A stretch of 64,000 bases of DNA from Pochonia chlamydosporia 170 (taxonomy: Eukaryota; Ascomycota; Sordariomycetes; Hypocreales; Clavicipitaceae): NCBI RefSeq assembly GCF_001653235.2, contig NW_019154049.1, forward strand, positions 1 to 64,000, written 5' to 3'. Under the pieces are notes generated by a model that saw nothing but the letters and a program-made list of their open reading frames with translations, was not told the origin of the DNA and ran no database searches. Of this stretch, positions 10,473 to 22,271 are shown piece by piece (position 1 is the first letter of the stretch; every line of letters begins with the position of its first letter). Both the position numbers and the translations under genes were made by a program.

Positions 10473-11137
10473 CTAATGAATGCTCCAGGTGTGTGCGCTG
10501 ATCGGCATTTCCGTGTTGTTGTCCGTGAACATTGTCGTACCGGAAATCTCAGCCGATGGTGATAGACTGTTAAATGCGGATGCATTGCTAGGTCCACTGA
10601 CCTGCTGATATGTCCATGGACCAGGAAGTGCCGATACCGCAGGACCGGGAAACTGGAGGCGTTTTTCGACATGGTATAACTCTTGGAACGGTGTCCACGA
10701 CATGACAGCATTTTTAAATGTTAGACAAGTTCGAAGGTAGACAATCTCAGCGGTCAATGCTTGGTTTCTCAAGGTCAATTCTTTTACCGCTTGGTCACTG
10801 GCAGTTTGCGATTCCAGCTCTCTGACCGCGGATTCAAGTTGTGCGATATGTTGCTTGGTTCTCTGACGAGCCGCGCGCTGGGCTATTCGATCCCGAGCTC
10901 GTTTGCGTTCTAACTTATCCGGAGTTAATTTAGCGGTCCGGCGAGATTCTTGCGGAAGATTAGCAACAAATGAGCCTTGCACACCGTTTCATTATACAAA
11001 ATCAGGGTGAGCGCAAAAGCATTGTTACAGAGTTGCAAATTCTTACTTTTACGCTGAGGAGTGCAGCTTGCTGGCGTAGGTGACATGCTGAGGGAATGCC
11101 AGGAAGTAATATCTGTGGTTTGTTCAAAGACATGCAT
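10473..11137 (-). CDS. bZIP transcription factor, two exons
   Basis: Minus strand. Exon 1 is 11137-11047 (MHVFEQTTDITSWHS...) and exon 2 is 10948-10473. The 98-nt intron has GTAAGA at the donor, TGCTAATC as branch and CGCAAG at the acceptor. The join gives QRK/KSRRTAKLTPDKLERKR. The basic region is RARDRIAQRAARQRTKQHIA with the fungal N-x-x-A-x-x-R spacing altered to R-I-A-Q-R-A-A-R. The zipper follows as AQLESAVRELESQ ... VKELTLRNQALTAEIVYLR. The C-terminus (about 100 residues) is Pro/Ser rich and unassigned. It is a nuclear DNA-binding dimer of unknown target. An internal Met (MSPTPASC, near 11083) could also start translation. The hAT-type element at 11255-11736 sits about 120 bp upstream of the first ATG and may affect its promoter. 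Confidence 0.8.
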
Positions 11138-11254
11138 ATCTCTCTTTGTCGTTGTTGTTTTACGTCCGCAATCACTTTGGAGCTACGGGTACGACTTAAC
11201 CCAACCATGATATCCATCTGGTTCAAGGACAACATTTATCACCAAGCTATGGGT

Positions 11255-11736
11255 CAGGCTTTCTATCCATACTCGTATGGAATAAGGTATTCCATACAAA
11301 AGTATTCCATACACTTAATCCATACTCCATATCGCTCGCTAGTATTCCATACGTATGGAATACAGGAGAAAGTGGGTCCATGCAAATTCTCCTGGGCAAT
11401 TTCAAGGGCTAGAATGTCTTCCTTCGCAGGCCAGGCGGTCCAACTCATTTTGGCCGCATGAACGGCCTACCATGGTCGCCTCCAGCCATTTTTGGTGGAC
11501 CAGACTGTCCAGGTTGAGCTGGTAGACAACCTGAACCGCCTGGACCACCTTGCCACGAAATCAGTGTAGACGATCAAATGATAAGGCGGCAAACCCTGAC
11601 AACTGGCTCACCGTGGAATATATGACGTCATTGTTTTGTATTCCATACGTATGGAATACTTTCCATACAAGGTATATTCCATATTCCATATTCCATACGG
11701 GTCTGTATGGAGTATGGAGTATGGATAGAAAGCCTG
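11255..11736. mobile_element. Non-autonomous hAT-type element (482 bp) with palindromic subterminal motifs
   Basis: 20-bp terminal inverted repeats (CAGGCTTTCTATCCATACTC at 11255 and its complement ending at 11736) are flanked by the perfect 8-bp direct repeat ctatgggt (11247-11254 and 11737-11744). Inside each end lies a 22-bp perfect palindrome with core TATTCCATACGTATGGAATA (11342-11363 and 11638-11659), plus several further TTCCATAC/GTATGGAA copies. The middle (11370-11630) is GC-richer and non-coding. The ends differ from the 7816-8331 element, so two different hAT transposases must have acted here. Confidence 0.94.
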
Positions 11737-11744
11737 CTATGGGT

Positions 11745-13645
11745 GTCGCAGGTAGGAAAAAGGAACAAGCAAGGGCGGCCCAGGGTTAGCTCAGTAACCA
11801 TTTGTTGTATCGAGACGGTAACTATCAAACGCTAATGCGGCACCTATGGCTCCAGCACGAGACTGAGATACCTACGTGCCTGGCCATGCCGGTGACTAGT
11901 TGAGATAAGGACAAGCCTACCGCACCATGGCGGGCAGCGGCGTGGATTGTCCCGAGATGGATGGGAGACCATCGCGAGTACAGGGAAATCGCAGTTCAAC
12001 TCTTCGCTTCAGCAAATCAAAGGTCCTGTCCTTGAGGCCTGCAGTGCAGCTTTGTTGCCAGGCCGCTCTTGCCTTCGTCGCCAGATACTCCTAACCACGC
12101 TCTCCAATATACGGAGTTGCATCAATGCATCGATTCAAGCCACTACATATTATGCTAGCGAGACGTCACATTGCCTTAAACAGAGTGGCGGCGCAGATCG
12201 TTTGACGTTTTAGTCCTTGCCTCAACACGCGATGCTACTTCAGTCAAATTGTTCCACTCTAGGGATGCCAAGTGGTGGGTCAAAACGTGTCAACATTTTG
12301 GGGCTGAGTGTTCCCACTAGTGACCTCTGCTGAGCACCCCGATTCGGTCCTTTGTCCATTGCTCTACCTTGTGTGGTGACTCGTGTTGTGCATGTTTCGG
12401 GAGGTAATTTAGTTTCAATGTTTGAGTTGTCTGGCGTCACGTACATACCCCTCTGCGGTACATCATGTCATAAATGCGTCATTCCGAACAGGCTGCCTGT
12501 CTCATGCCAAGATAATCAGGGGTGGCTTCTTGGTACCTTGTGGACGATTACGTTGTAGAGTACCGGTATTACGCTGCAGATGACAGGCAGATACTTACTA
12601 GGTCTTGCATCCATCAAAGCTCGCCATTCCCGTGCAATCCTCGCCTCTTCGCCTGGCAAACATTGTTCGCCTCTTTCAAGGGCAAGTGCAGCATGGCTTT
12701 GGGAAGAATGTAAATTTTTGACTATGAGTGAACTTGGTGTGCCTTTTTGTACTATGAAGGCAGATATTGTTACATTATGAGAGTCATAGTTAGCCAAATT
12801 TAATATCGTGGCGCACAGGCAATTACTGATGATGAATTCATTGTTGTTCTTGTTCGTTTTCCTTCTCTTGGCAGATGGGTTCACGTCATTTATCTGAGTT
12901 CAGAAGCATAACTACCAGCCTTCTGATAAAATTCCAGGTGGTTGGCCAGCCTCTCATCTCCTGATATCTATGATTTTATGACATCTAGCAATTACTCCAA
13001 GTCTGCTTGTTCAATTAACAGAGGCAGTTTTATCCGACAGATATATGCCTATATTCTGCTTTGTTGGGCCATTGATGAAACCCAATAGTTTCAACGCATT
13101 AGGTGTCCCAGTTCGTACTCGCCTGTTAGTGATGCCACAAGGCTTGACCCCAGCCAGGGACCCCGGTGGGGGGGGAACACAGGATACGTTGTGGCTGTGA
13201 TTCCGCGGACTTCTGTGGCTCCGCTCCATGAAATATTGACAGCTGGCTGTTGTGGGGAACCTTCGCGATACCTGGCAAGGCACCTACCTGCCCTTTGAGG
13301 CATGACCATCGTACAACCGTGGATCACTCACGTTTCGGTGGGTTCGGCGGTTGCCCCACTTCTAGGGCGTTCAATCAGCATGGCCAGCCCTGGCACGTGG
13401 CTGGAGCGGAACTGGACCCTCGTCTTCCGACTTTTTGAGTATTTGATTCGGCATAGTAGCCGAATTACCTGTTTCATCGTACGGATCCTAATTCGGTTCA
13501 ACCAAATAATATGACGGAGAGGCGGGTAAATATGAATTCAGCGCCACAGCCGGTTCAACAAGACCTTCTCCAGTTATTGAGAGTGCTCGAGAAATGGTGG
13601 TCATATCGGGACTCGGTGTGGCCACACACAGGGGAATAGCAAGCG
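11745..13645. other. Gene-free stretch
   Basis: About 1.9 kb of ordinary composition. Only short open frames are present, none with a recognisable domain, good start context or splice signals that join into a longer protein. A run of nine G residues occurs near 13168-13176. I see no RNA gene or repeat here. Confidence 0.5.
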
Positions 13646-13659
13646 GTAAGGTCCAGTGT

Positions 13660-13800
13660 GGCTAACAGACAGACCGTCTGACAGACCGATTGAGTCCGTC
13701 TGGCAGACCGCAGACCGACAGACCGGCCATTCTCGTCAGACCGTCAGACCGGCGAGGCCAGTCGGTCTGGGGTGGTCTGAGTCGGTCTGGGTGTTGTGCC
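13660..13800. repeat. Clustered CAGACCG/CGGTCTG motifs
   Basis: At least nine copies of CAGACCG- or GGTCTG-like heptamers lie in both orientations within 140 bp at the left end of the hAT element. The inverted halves could fold into a long imperfect hairpin. Similar GGTCTG clusters occur at 22797-22870 and 23110-23165. Most likely these are transposase-binding repeats. Confidence 0.6.
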
Positions 13801-13957
13801 TAATTGGGCAATTGTCTCAGTGCCACCACCACTGGCCAGCTCGGCCGTGGAAATATATATGCTCAAACTGACGCGTCTACGCACTGACGCGTCTGCACTT
13901 GCAGGAAACTATTGCAAAATGAATGTCGTGCTCCGTACATTACGTTGATACCGAATT

Positions 13958-15279
13958 ATGATATCTTCTAGCAGAGCGTCGAGCCCCGTGTCATCTACAC
14001 CCCAGTCTCTTGTGTTCGATCTACCTCAGACTCCGACCAGTACCACCCCAGAGGCTGCAGCAGACGATACATCCCAATGCGAGTTCCATATTGACTGGGG
14101 GAACATATGGCACTGCGGTAGAAGACTCATTGGCGCCAAAAAGAGACCGCGTCACAGACGGGTTGTCGGCACGAATATGAAAGAGTCCTGGATATATCGA
14201 CATGGAGCCAATTTAGAGCACGGGGGAGTACGCTACTGGCTTTGCAGGCTCTGCCACGAAAAAAGGAGTTATTCGACGGCTTTGTACGCCTCCTCTGGGA
14301 CAGCTCATGCCGCGAGACACCTAGTCCGTCAGCACCAGATCGTTGAATTTGGTGACAGGAGTCCATGCTTGGCGACTCCGTTCACCATAGCGGCCAAATC
14401 CGCGTCCTCTTCTGTACGCCCTTTGCCGCGACAGACTAGTCTAGGCTTTCAGCTCGCCTCCCACTTTGACGAAAGGTCATGGAAATCTCGTTTCGTGGAC
14501 TGGGTCATCCTAGAGGATGTCACCTTCCGACAAGCATCAAGCGAGCGGCTACGGTGGTTGATTACGAACGGCGGGGAGGTTGCGAGTCAGCTACTTCCCG
14601 AGCATCACACAACAGTTTGTTCGTGGATCCGTCAAGCCTTCGAATCTCGGCGGCAGATTATCTTTAATCTCGTCAAGGACGCAAAGAGTTGCGTCCACCT
14701 TAGCTTTGATCTCTGGACTGCTTCCAACGGGTTCCACTACATTGGCGTTCTTGGCCACTTTGTGGATAGCCAGGGCAAAAACGTGATGTCCTTCTTGGAC
14801 TGCCGCGCCTAGTTGGGCCACACTCTGGTGAGAATATGGCCTCGTATATCAAGGAGGTAATCGAGAAATACGAAATAGGTTCCAAACTCGGATATTTCAT
14901 GCTTGATAATGCCGAAAGTAACGACACTTGCCTAGAGACGCTTGCGAGGTGGTTCCCAATGGACACGAGCCGGCGTCGACTGCGTTGCGTAGGCCACATT
15001 ATCAATCTGGTTGTCCGCGCTGTCATCTTTGGGTCAAACGTCAGTAAGTTCGAGGCGGAGCTTCGTGGGGCTACGGACGAATTTAGTTTCGAGATTTGGG
15101 CCAGGAAGGGGGCTATCGGCAGACTCCACAACCTTTCCACCTATATCCGACGGACGGACCAGCGACGACAGGTGCTTCGGCGTTTACAGACCGAGCTCGC
15201 CGGGGACGACGCAATATTTACATTGGAGATTGTTGTTGATGGCAAGACACGCTGGAACTCCATTTACGATATATCATCG
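13958..15279 (+). pseudogene. hAT transposase (N-terminal two thirds), frameshifted and truncated
   Basis: The first frame (13958-14812) carries a BED-type zinc finger (WLCRLCHEKR ... HAARHLVRQHQ, about residues 85-125). The RNase H-like core begins at VHLSFDLWTASNGFHYIGVLGHFVD. After a frameshift near 14810 the second frame (to 15279) gives MASYIKEVIEKYEI, GYFMLDNAESNDTCLE (catalytic Asp context), RRLRCVGHIINLVVRA (the CxxH box) and LEIVVDGKTRWNSIYD. The normal insertion domain, catalytic Glu and C-terminal dimerisation domain are missing, because telomeric DNA follows directly. It is inactive. Confidence 0.88.
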
Positions 15280-15372
15280 CCCTAACCCTAACCCTAACCC
15301 TAACCCTAACCCTAACCCTAACCCTAACCCTAACCCTAACCCTAACCCTAACCCTAACCCTAACCCTAACCC
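15280..15372. repeat. Interstitial telomeric tract, (CCCTAA) x 15.5
   Basis: 93 bp of perfect CCCTAA repeats, the complement of the fungal telomere repeat TTAGGG, with no variant unit. On a chromosome the CCCTAA strand reads from the end inward. The tract therefore caps the sequence to its right (15373 onward), not the hAT sequence to its left. The left boundary cuts a transposase gene; the right boundary is RIP-mutated AT-rich DNA of subtelomeric type. Perfection of the repeats suggests a recent join or an assembly join. Confidence 0.97.
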
Positions 15373-18300
15373 AAAAATTTTATAATACTATATAGGACTA
15401 TCTTATATTTAAGCAAAATATATACTTATCTATATAAACTAGCAATTTATAATTATAAAATTATTAGCTATAGAGCTATAATTAGCTTTAGTATATTAAA
15501 AAAATATATATATAACCCTAAGATATAACCTATTCTGCTAGCTCTTATTATTCTTATATATATAGCATACCTCTTACCTTTTACCTTTTATTTAATAACT
15601 AAGTAGCTACTCTTTATATTTAAGCTAGACTAACTAAATTAGTAGGAAATTAACTTAAATATACTAGTGCTAATACTATCTATTAATAGCTACCTATAAC
15701 TACTATATTTAATGTTTATAGCTAGATATTACGTCTAATCTCTATAAGGGTTTTAGGCGCTTAGATACGCATTAATAATATTCTTATATTTATATCTATC
15801 TTATATTGCCTAGCTAGCAATAGAACTCTACTATTTATTATACTTTATTTAGGCTATAAATGTTTAAAATTTAGTGATAATAGCATAAAAAGTAATAGTA
15901 ATAGTAGCTAGAGCTAAGGCAGAATATCCTATAATAATATAGTTAATACTGCTAGACTTAGCTTGCAACTAGGAGAATATATTAGAAGATTAATATATTT
16001 ATTATAGTTTTCTGCTGCTAGTTTAATAAGTTATTTTATCTTATTAGTCTACCTAGCTATATTTTCTATAAAGGCTAGATAATTACTAAGTGCTATCTAG
16101 TACTACCTTATAGCCTATTTTATAACTTACTTATTAATTGCTTCTACTAACTCTACTGCTACTTCTTTACTATTAAGTGCTAGATTTCCTACTACTTCTA
16201 GCACTATTATAATATAACTATAGAAGTATTACATTAAGGTAGATATTATAATTCCCTTCTTACCTTAGCATAGATCTACTATATTTATACTCTACTAAGA
16301 ATAAAATATTAGTCTAATAAAGGTAGAGATAATATTAAGAAGTCTAATCTAAAACTCCTATATAAAATGCTCTATATAGGCTATATTAGTTACTACTACT
16401 CTCCCTATAGGCTCTTTTATTAAAGTCTCTCCTATGCCTTCCTTTAGATTCTTAGTTTTCTGTATTACTAGAAGGATATCTAGGTAATTCTTAGCCTCTA
16501 GTTATATTAACTTACTAATCCTATTACGTGTAAAATTAAGAACCTTTCTTTCTAGCAAGATAGATCTTTTCTCTATAGTTTTTATATTTCTACTAGGTAA
16601 AGCACCTAGATATACTAGTATAGTTACTAGATCTTCTTATAAAAGTAGCTTATTCTTCTTATTTTAACTGTAAAGCACAGTTAGCTGCTAGTTAAGCTAT
16701 AGCATAATATGCTCTAGCACTCTTATTATTATATAGCTATTACTCTTTCCTATCTTTAGAAGTTTACTAATATCTATAAAGGAGATCTTAAACTTATTCT
16801 TAATTAGAAACTAGTAAATATTATGATAGCTATAGTTAGGAACCCCCTTAAGGAGACCTTTCTGCTAATATATTACTATCTTAACTTAGCTAGAATTATC
16901 CTATAGCTTCTTTTGCTTTATTATATAAAAGAATTTACATATTTTCTTATCTATTAGTATACCTTTATTGCTTTTTTTATCTGGTAGCAGCTTTACTAGT
17001 ATGCTCTAGTTAGTCTTACCTATATTATTTATATAGTAGTCTTCTAGTAGAGCATTAAGAGTCTCTAAAGCTTAGTTTAAGGTGTAAAATTAGTACTAGA
17101 TATATTATTAGAAATTATTAAGCTAACTAAATATCTTTATAAGACTCCCTATAGAATCCTAACTGCTAGGAGTAATATATATTAATATATATTATTAATC
17201 TAATAACTAGCTATCTACTCCTAAGTTAATATGTTAAATATATCTCTTCTAACTGCTATCTTATACTATTATAAGATTATTAGTTACTACTAGTTATTAT
17301 CCCACAATATAAGCATATAGCTAATTAGGAATTATAGTATATCTCTTAGCTCTAGGATATCTAGTATGTAGCCTTTATCCTTTACTTTCTTCCCACTTAG
17401 TAAAGATTTATCTTACTAAGTTACTAACTTAAACTATCTCTATATTTAGCTATAGCTATCTAGTAATAATAATTTATAATAGTTTACCTATAATTATATA
17501 ATTAGAGAATATAGCATTAAATCTATAAAGCAAAAAAAGGACTATTAGTGCCTATATATAATATTTCTTACCCTAGGTTGCTATTCTAGTAAGACTAACC
17601 TTTATTATATATTTTGTAGATCTACTAGAGCGCTTTTGCTAGTAAACCCTCCTGCTATCTAAGTTCTTTAAGAGCAGCTATATAATGCTACTCTACCTAT
17701 AACTAGAGCTACTTCTTACTATTAACTTGCTCCTACTTATTAAATAAGAGCAGCTAGTTATTAAGTAACTCTTTAAACTCCCTAAATTAGCTAGCTCTCT
17801 GCTCCTTTATTCTCTAGATAGAATTAGGCTTTCTAGCTATAAAAAGATAATTATTATAAGATATATGCTTTAAGGCTTTATTCTTAAATATAGCATATAG
17901 GTTTTATATATGCTATAAGTTAATTAATCTATTCTTACTAACCTTCTATTTTATTATAAGAACCTTAATTAGGATTTAGGCTATAGTAAGTAGGTATAGT
18001 CTAGCTTTTTATTGTGCTAACTCTATCTCCTATATAGCGCTAGTGCTTTCTAACTATTAGTTTGTATATCCTACCTTTATTAATAGGTTTTAGGGTCTCT
18101 TTCTAAGCTATTTACTTATAGGCTTTATAGAATATTTTATGGTAAACTAGAAGCTAACTTAGCTATATTTAGTGAAAGAAAAGGATGCTTTACTTAAGTA
18201 GCAGACAGGCAGACAAGCAGATAGGTACTTATATAATAAAGGTTCCCCTATAGAGACTATAGCTAGAGGACTAGGCGCGTATAGCACAGGCTAGTCTAAG

Positions 18301-19345
18301 ATTTTTACCCCTAGGAGCAAAAATTAGTAGGGGACTAAAGCTAAATTAGCAGCTTAGTCTTGCTATATCTCTATATATTATTTACACACTTAAGAATTTG
18401 TGTAAGTCTTATATTATATCTATATAGTAAGGTAATTAGGAAATAATAATAATAAAATAATAATAATTAATTAAACTTATTAAAATAGACCTTAGATGTA
18501 TAGTTTAGAGGGGTTCTCCTGCTCCTGCCCTTTAGCTTATAATTTTACCCCTAGGGGTAAAAAATAGGTAGGAAACCATAAGTAAGACTAATAACCTTAC
18601 GGCAAGTTTTACCCCTAGGAGCAAAACTCTAGGTGTGGTATGGTATATATGGTATATTCTAGCTCTAACCCGCAAGCTAAGGTCCGGAAAACGCTTTACT
18701 ATTATTATGCATCCTCTAGCATAAAGTACCTTAGCATAATATTTAGCTATCTTATTTGGGAATAGCTGGTGATATGCCTTAAGTTAAGTAAGAAATCCTT
18801 AGAGTGCGCTTAGGGCTCTATTATATAGTCCTAGCGACTTAGGCTTAATAACTTCTCCTAAGTCTTTCTCTCTTTCTCCCTATCCCCTAGTCTCCTATTA
18901 AGCCTAGTATAGTTATTAGACTTACTAGTATAGTTACATGACTTTATTTATTATATCCTAGGCGCTTATTATAGGCCTAGATAAGGTTAATCCTTCGCGT
19001 GATGCTATTATAGATAAGTATTAAGGTATTACTTAGAGTAACGCGGTATTATTCTAAATAAGAGCTTTTAACGTGTAACAACTAGGGTTCCTAAGGGATA
19101 AACCAGACAGGGTTTATATTAGCAGATATAATAGGGCAGTTAATCTAAGCAGTTAAATGTACGTTAGTAATAGGTTGTAGACTGTAACTAGTAATTAGTG
19201 CAGTTACTTGAAGTGTAAACTTAGGATTATGCTAATAATTATGTTAAAAGCTAAGGACTAGTAACTATCTAGAGAGAAAATTTAGGGTGCCTATATACTA
19301 TGCAGTTTACTAGGTATTTGCGTGAATACCTGGTAAACCTAATTA
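15373..19345. repeat. AT-rich, RIP-mutated desert next to the telomere tract
   Basis: About 4 kb with almost no CpA or TpG and a great excess of TpA, and stops in every frame. This is the pattern expected from repeat-induced point mutation of duplicated DNA in ascomycetes. No ORF of useful length exists, and the original repeat cannot be recognised by eye. Because the telomere tract caps this side, it is plausibly an old subtelomere. Confidence 0.85.
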
Positions 19346-19399
19346 ACTGTTAGCCTGGGAGTTTACTTATACCCAAGGTAAACTCCACCCTTATTAGTT

Positions 19400-20257
19400 T
19401 GTCGTGCTGACTGTTATTCCGTGTCTGCCTGTTGCTGCCGTGGGGTGGCTTATACAGCCGGCCCATTCTGCAGCCTACGAGCTGGGGTCGTAACATGCCG
19501 TGATCGAGGTATTCGATTAATGCTAACATTGCAGATATAGAACCAGGGCCTGGTATTCGAAGCTTCAAGTACGGAAATCTCTGCCCATGAATCACTGGAC
19601 GCTCGTGCATTCTTGGGATCAATCATGAAAAGGGTTTGGCCTGGCCCATTGAGTGCCGGGATCGGTCCAAATGTAGCATTGAAGCCATCGGCGATGGTAA
19701 TGTTTTGCTGTAGCCCATCGCCACCACTTGTGACTTTCCAGCTTTGACATGTTGTTGACGCCGAAACATGCCGCCGAGTAGCCACCCTAGCCCGGTCTCT
19801 AGCTAGAGACACTTCCGCGAATACATATCGACATACAGTGGTCTCCCTTTCGCAGAAGATCGGGTAGTCACGATCGTCAATCCTTTTACCAGGTCGCGGC
19901 AAGACTTGCTCTAGGGGCTTCGTTTTGCTATGGAGCCGAACCCGTCGCCAGGTTACCATTGATCCAAATCTTGGAGGGAATTAGTAAAAGAAACTTCTAC
20001 AGTAAGTGGCCATACGCAAAAGGGGACAAAATTTTATCACTTAGTCTTATATATGCGTACGTGTTTGCCGTACTTCTCATGGCAATAACGGCCTGAGAGT
20101 CGGACAGATCTACGAAATCCTCTGCAGCCTCTAGCCGCGGCAGATTATCTATGGTAACCAGCCCCGGCTGAGTGATCCAAAATTCGGTGGAATCACTTGT
20201 ATTGTAAGTTAAACCGAGTAATGCGACGGCAATTTGAGAGATCTAGAGTGTTAACAA
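19400..20257 (-). pseudogene. Relic of a fungal plasma-membrane protein ectodomain (unknown function)
   Basis: Minus-strand peptides in two or more frames form the order ISQIAVALLGLTYNTS, then a segment with FWITQPGLVTIDN and AAEDFVDLSDSQAVIAMRS (20257-20060). MVTWRRVRLHSK leads into REDRDY-like and Cys-containing segments, then LQQNITIADGFNATFGP, DSWAEISVLEASNTRPWFYICNVSI (19959-19450). The EAS-N-x-PWFY-x-CNV pattern is familiar from large polytopic fungal membrane proteins of unknown function with extracellular N-glycosylated loops. Frames change and stops intervene, so I call it a relic, though an unrecognised intron near 19980-20040 is possible. It lies at the inner edge of the RIP desert. 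Confidence 0.5.
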
Positions 20258-20259
20258 TT

Positions 20260-21685
20260 TGTCAAACCAAGTCACAACGGACGTACGAGTATGGAGAGTC
20301 ATTCACAAACAATCCCTAGCAAATGACCCGCATAGTTGTCTTATCATGCAGATATCCATCGGTGTGTGCGATGCGGGATGACTCGTCGTGGAATAGTGTT
20401 TTGCCCCATGATACCATCCATATATGTGACCTACTGCATGCTTCAGGCAGTTGTCTGTTGAGTAAACTCCAGTCGAGGCCCTCGGACTTTTGAGGGGCTT
20501 AAGCTTCCTTTTTTGCGAGTTTCAGCTGCTGCAGCTATATGTAGCTTTCAGCGCTGCTGGCATTAAAGCTGCCGTGGTTCTCTCCATACTGGCAACCGTG
20601 TCACTCCCCGATATCGAAGCACTGAGCGGCCCGTCCCGGGTCTAGACTTCATTCCACATGACATGCCCAAGTGGAACAATATGGGGCCAATCCACGTCCG
20701 CAACCTGCCACACTCATGGTCAAGCCGAGATACGACGCACGCCCTGTCCGTGACCTTCTTTTTCGTAGAAACCAATCCAAGTCGTCATACTATATTCACG
20801 AGGGGACCGCTAGACTGTTTTGTCGTTCCTCGGGATGAGCAAGGTTGCACACGCGATCCGGGAACTACTTTTACCCCTGTTTTCAGTCTATGCAACCTGC
20901 TGCGCCACACGGCAAGCAAGCCACCGACACCCGAATAATTGTCCAATGCAGGACTAATTTGCCCCCCCCCCCCGATCTCTCTTTTTGCAGACTTCGTTCC
21001 TCAAGGCTCGTTATTAGGTAGACAAGGTACATCATCTATCGTGCCAACCTTGTATCGTATTGCCGGCACGATGGTTGAGTGGTGCTCGCTGCCCATGGAT
21101 CGTCTTCCTTCAATTTTTTGGACAAGGGTGCGAACCACTCAACGCTATTCAACCGGGTTGACCAAATTGACGAAAGTCATCAATTCAACTCAACCAATAT
21201 CACGTCCGATTACCTAACACATCAACCCATTTTGATGTATTGTTGATTGACTAGTTGACATTGTTGATTTAGGGTAAGACGTCTGCCCTGAATGCCCATG
21301 ACGACATGATCTGGGTGCCACAAATCTAACCCGATCCCACCCAAACTAAGCCCGATCTAGTCAAGACCAAACCCTGAACGTAGTGACCTTACACTTTACC
21401 TCAAACAGAGGCAAACAGAGGCACCCCACCGCGACGCGACCATGCCTCATCAGATCACGAACACTATGTTATGACACAGACGAAATGGCATCTGCCTCGG
21501 CTTCTAACGGTAATAGAACTGGAATGCCGTCCCGCTGAACGACACCCATGTCCACTTTCCTAGCAACGCCTGCTCTTGTTGGCTGACTGCGTCTCTGGTT
21601 AAGCTGACTTGGGACTGTTCTAGGCTCTAGCATTGGCTGTGGTTGAAATATATCTCGCTTCAAGTGCCAATGGGGATGAAAATGC
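20260..21685. other. No recognisable gene; TTGAC/GTCAA-rich stretch at 21070-21270
   Basis: The short open frames here show no recognised domain. Between 21070 and 21270 the motif GTTGA/TCAAC occurs about ten times in both directions, including an inverted pair (ggttgagtgg at 21072 and ccactcaac at 21136). This resembles subterminal repeats of a hAT element, but no terminus or duplication could be found. A run of ten C residues lies at about 20962-20971. Confidence 0.4.
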
Positions 21686-21812
21686 ATTCAAGGTGCCCAG
21701 TGGCAACTGAGGCGAAATCAATCTAAATACACGAGAATGGTCCAAGTCTAGTGCTAAAAGTCCAGGCCTAGAAGAGCGGAGTCCACGCAAACCGGTATAG
21801 CCCGCGATACTA
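21686..21812 (-). repeat. LTR fragment related to the solo LTR at 349-583
   Basis: CAGTGGCAACTGAGGCGAAAT and the following bases match 474-500 closely. The match resumes at GAGTCCACGCAAACCGGTATAG (compare 553-575) at the same spacing and orientation. The end near 21812 is degraded. It abuts the 3' end of the secreted-protein gene at 21810-22271. Confidence 0.6.
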
Positions 21813-22271
21813 AGGACCAACGTATACCTCGACAGTGTTACCACTGAAACTTTGGTCTGCAATGTTGAGCAAAGCAGCACAGTTTCTAGCGAAGTTGTTA
21901 TGAACTGTAATAGTAATATCACCTTGAGCAGTGATTCTGACCCTCTCAGCATTGAGATTGGCGCTTCCTCCACCAGGAGTGGCCTGGGTGTCATGTCTAA
22001 TGCTCCCATGAACCGAGTGCAGCTGCGAGTTGGCAAGATTGGACACGACCCCAAAACTAACCGGGCCTATATCGCAGCCGTTTCTTTTAAACTGTCCATC
22101 AACCTTCACATAGCAACGCGCAGAGCAAGCGCGTGCTGTTAGATCTCCTGCAGGCACCAGACCGGAAGAAACCTCGCTAGCGTCATCAGGAATGGCGAGT
22201 GCAGAAGTGCCGGAACCCATATTGTGGGCAAGCAAGACTGCTAGAGCCGTTTGTGGGTGGTTGAACTTCAT
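21810..22271 (-). CDS. Small secreted protein, unrecognised family
   Basis: Minus-strand ORF of 153 codons starting at 22271. The N-terminus MKFNHPQTALAVLLAHNMG followed by SGTSALAIP looks like a signal peptide. The mature part has four Cys (SARC, CYV, NGC, NFARNC region), a Gly/Asn-rich middle and a beta-type C-terminal segment (VRITAQGDITITVHNN, NTVEVYVG). No family is recognised. It has the size and features of an effector-like secreted protein. The stop codon falls at the junction with an LTR fragment, so the natural C-terminus may have been lost. Confidence 0.55.
   Translation of the reverse strand: MKFNHPQTALAVLLAHNMGSGTSALAIPDDASEVSSGLVPAGDLTARACSARCYVKVDGQFKRNGCDIGPVSFGVVSNLANSQLHSVHGSIRHDTQATPGGGSANLNAERVRITAQGDITITVHNNFARNCAALLNIADQSFSGNTVEVYVGP

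Larger units (their letters stand above)
13654..15279 (+). mobile_element. hAT transposon, left end to mid-transposase, cut by telomeric repeats
   Basis: The left end is visible as CAGTGTGGCTAACAGACAG at 13654, a hAT-type terminus. It is followed by a cluster of CAGACCG/CGGTCTG motifs in both directions (13672-13795) that looks like subterminal transposase-binding repeats, then the transposase gene from 13958. The element ends abruptly at 15279, where CCCTAA repeats begin. No right end of this family is seen in the window. The hAT tail at 26369-26957 has a different terminus (complement of CAGGGTGG) and is not its other half. Confidence 0.8.

Noticed and set aside
15280..15372. De novo telomere addition healing a break in the hAT element
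   Set aside because: Healing the left side would give TTAGGG on the plus strand; the tract reads CCCTAA, so it caps the right side.
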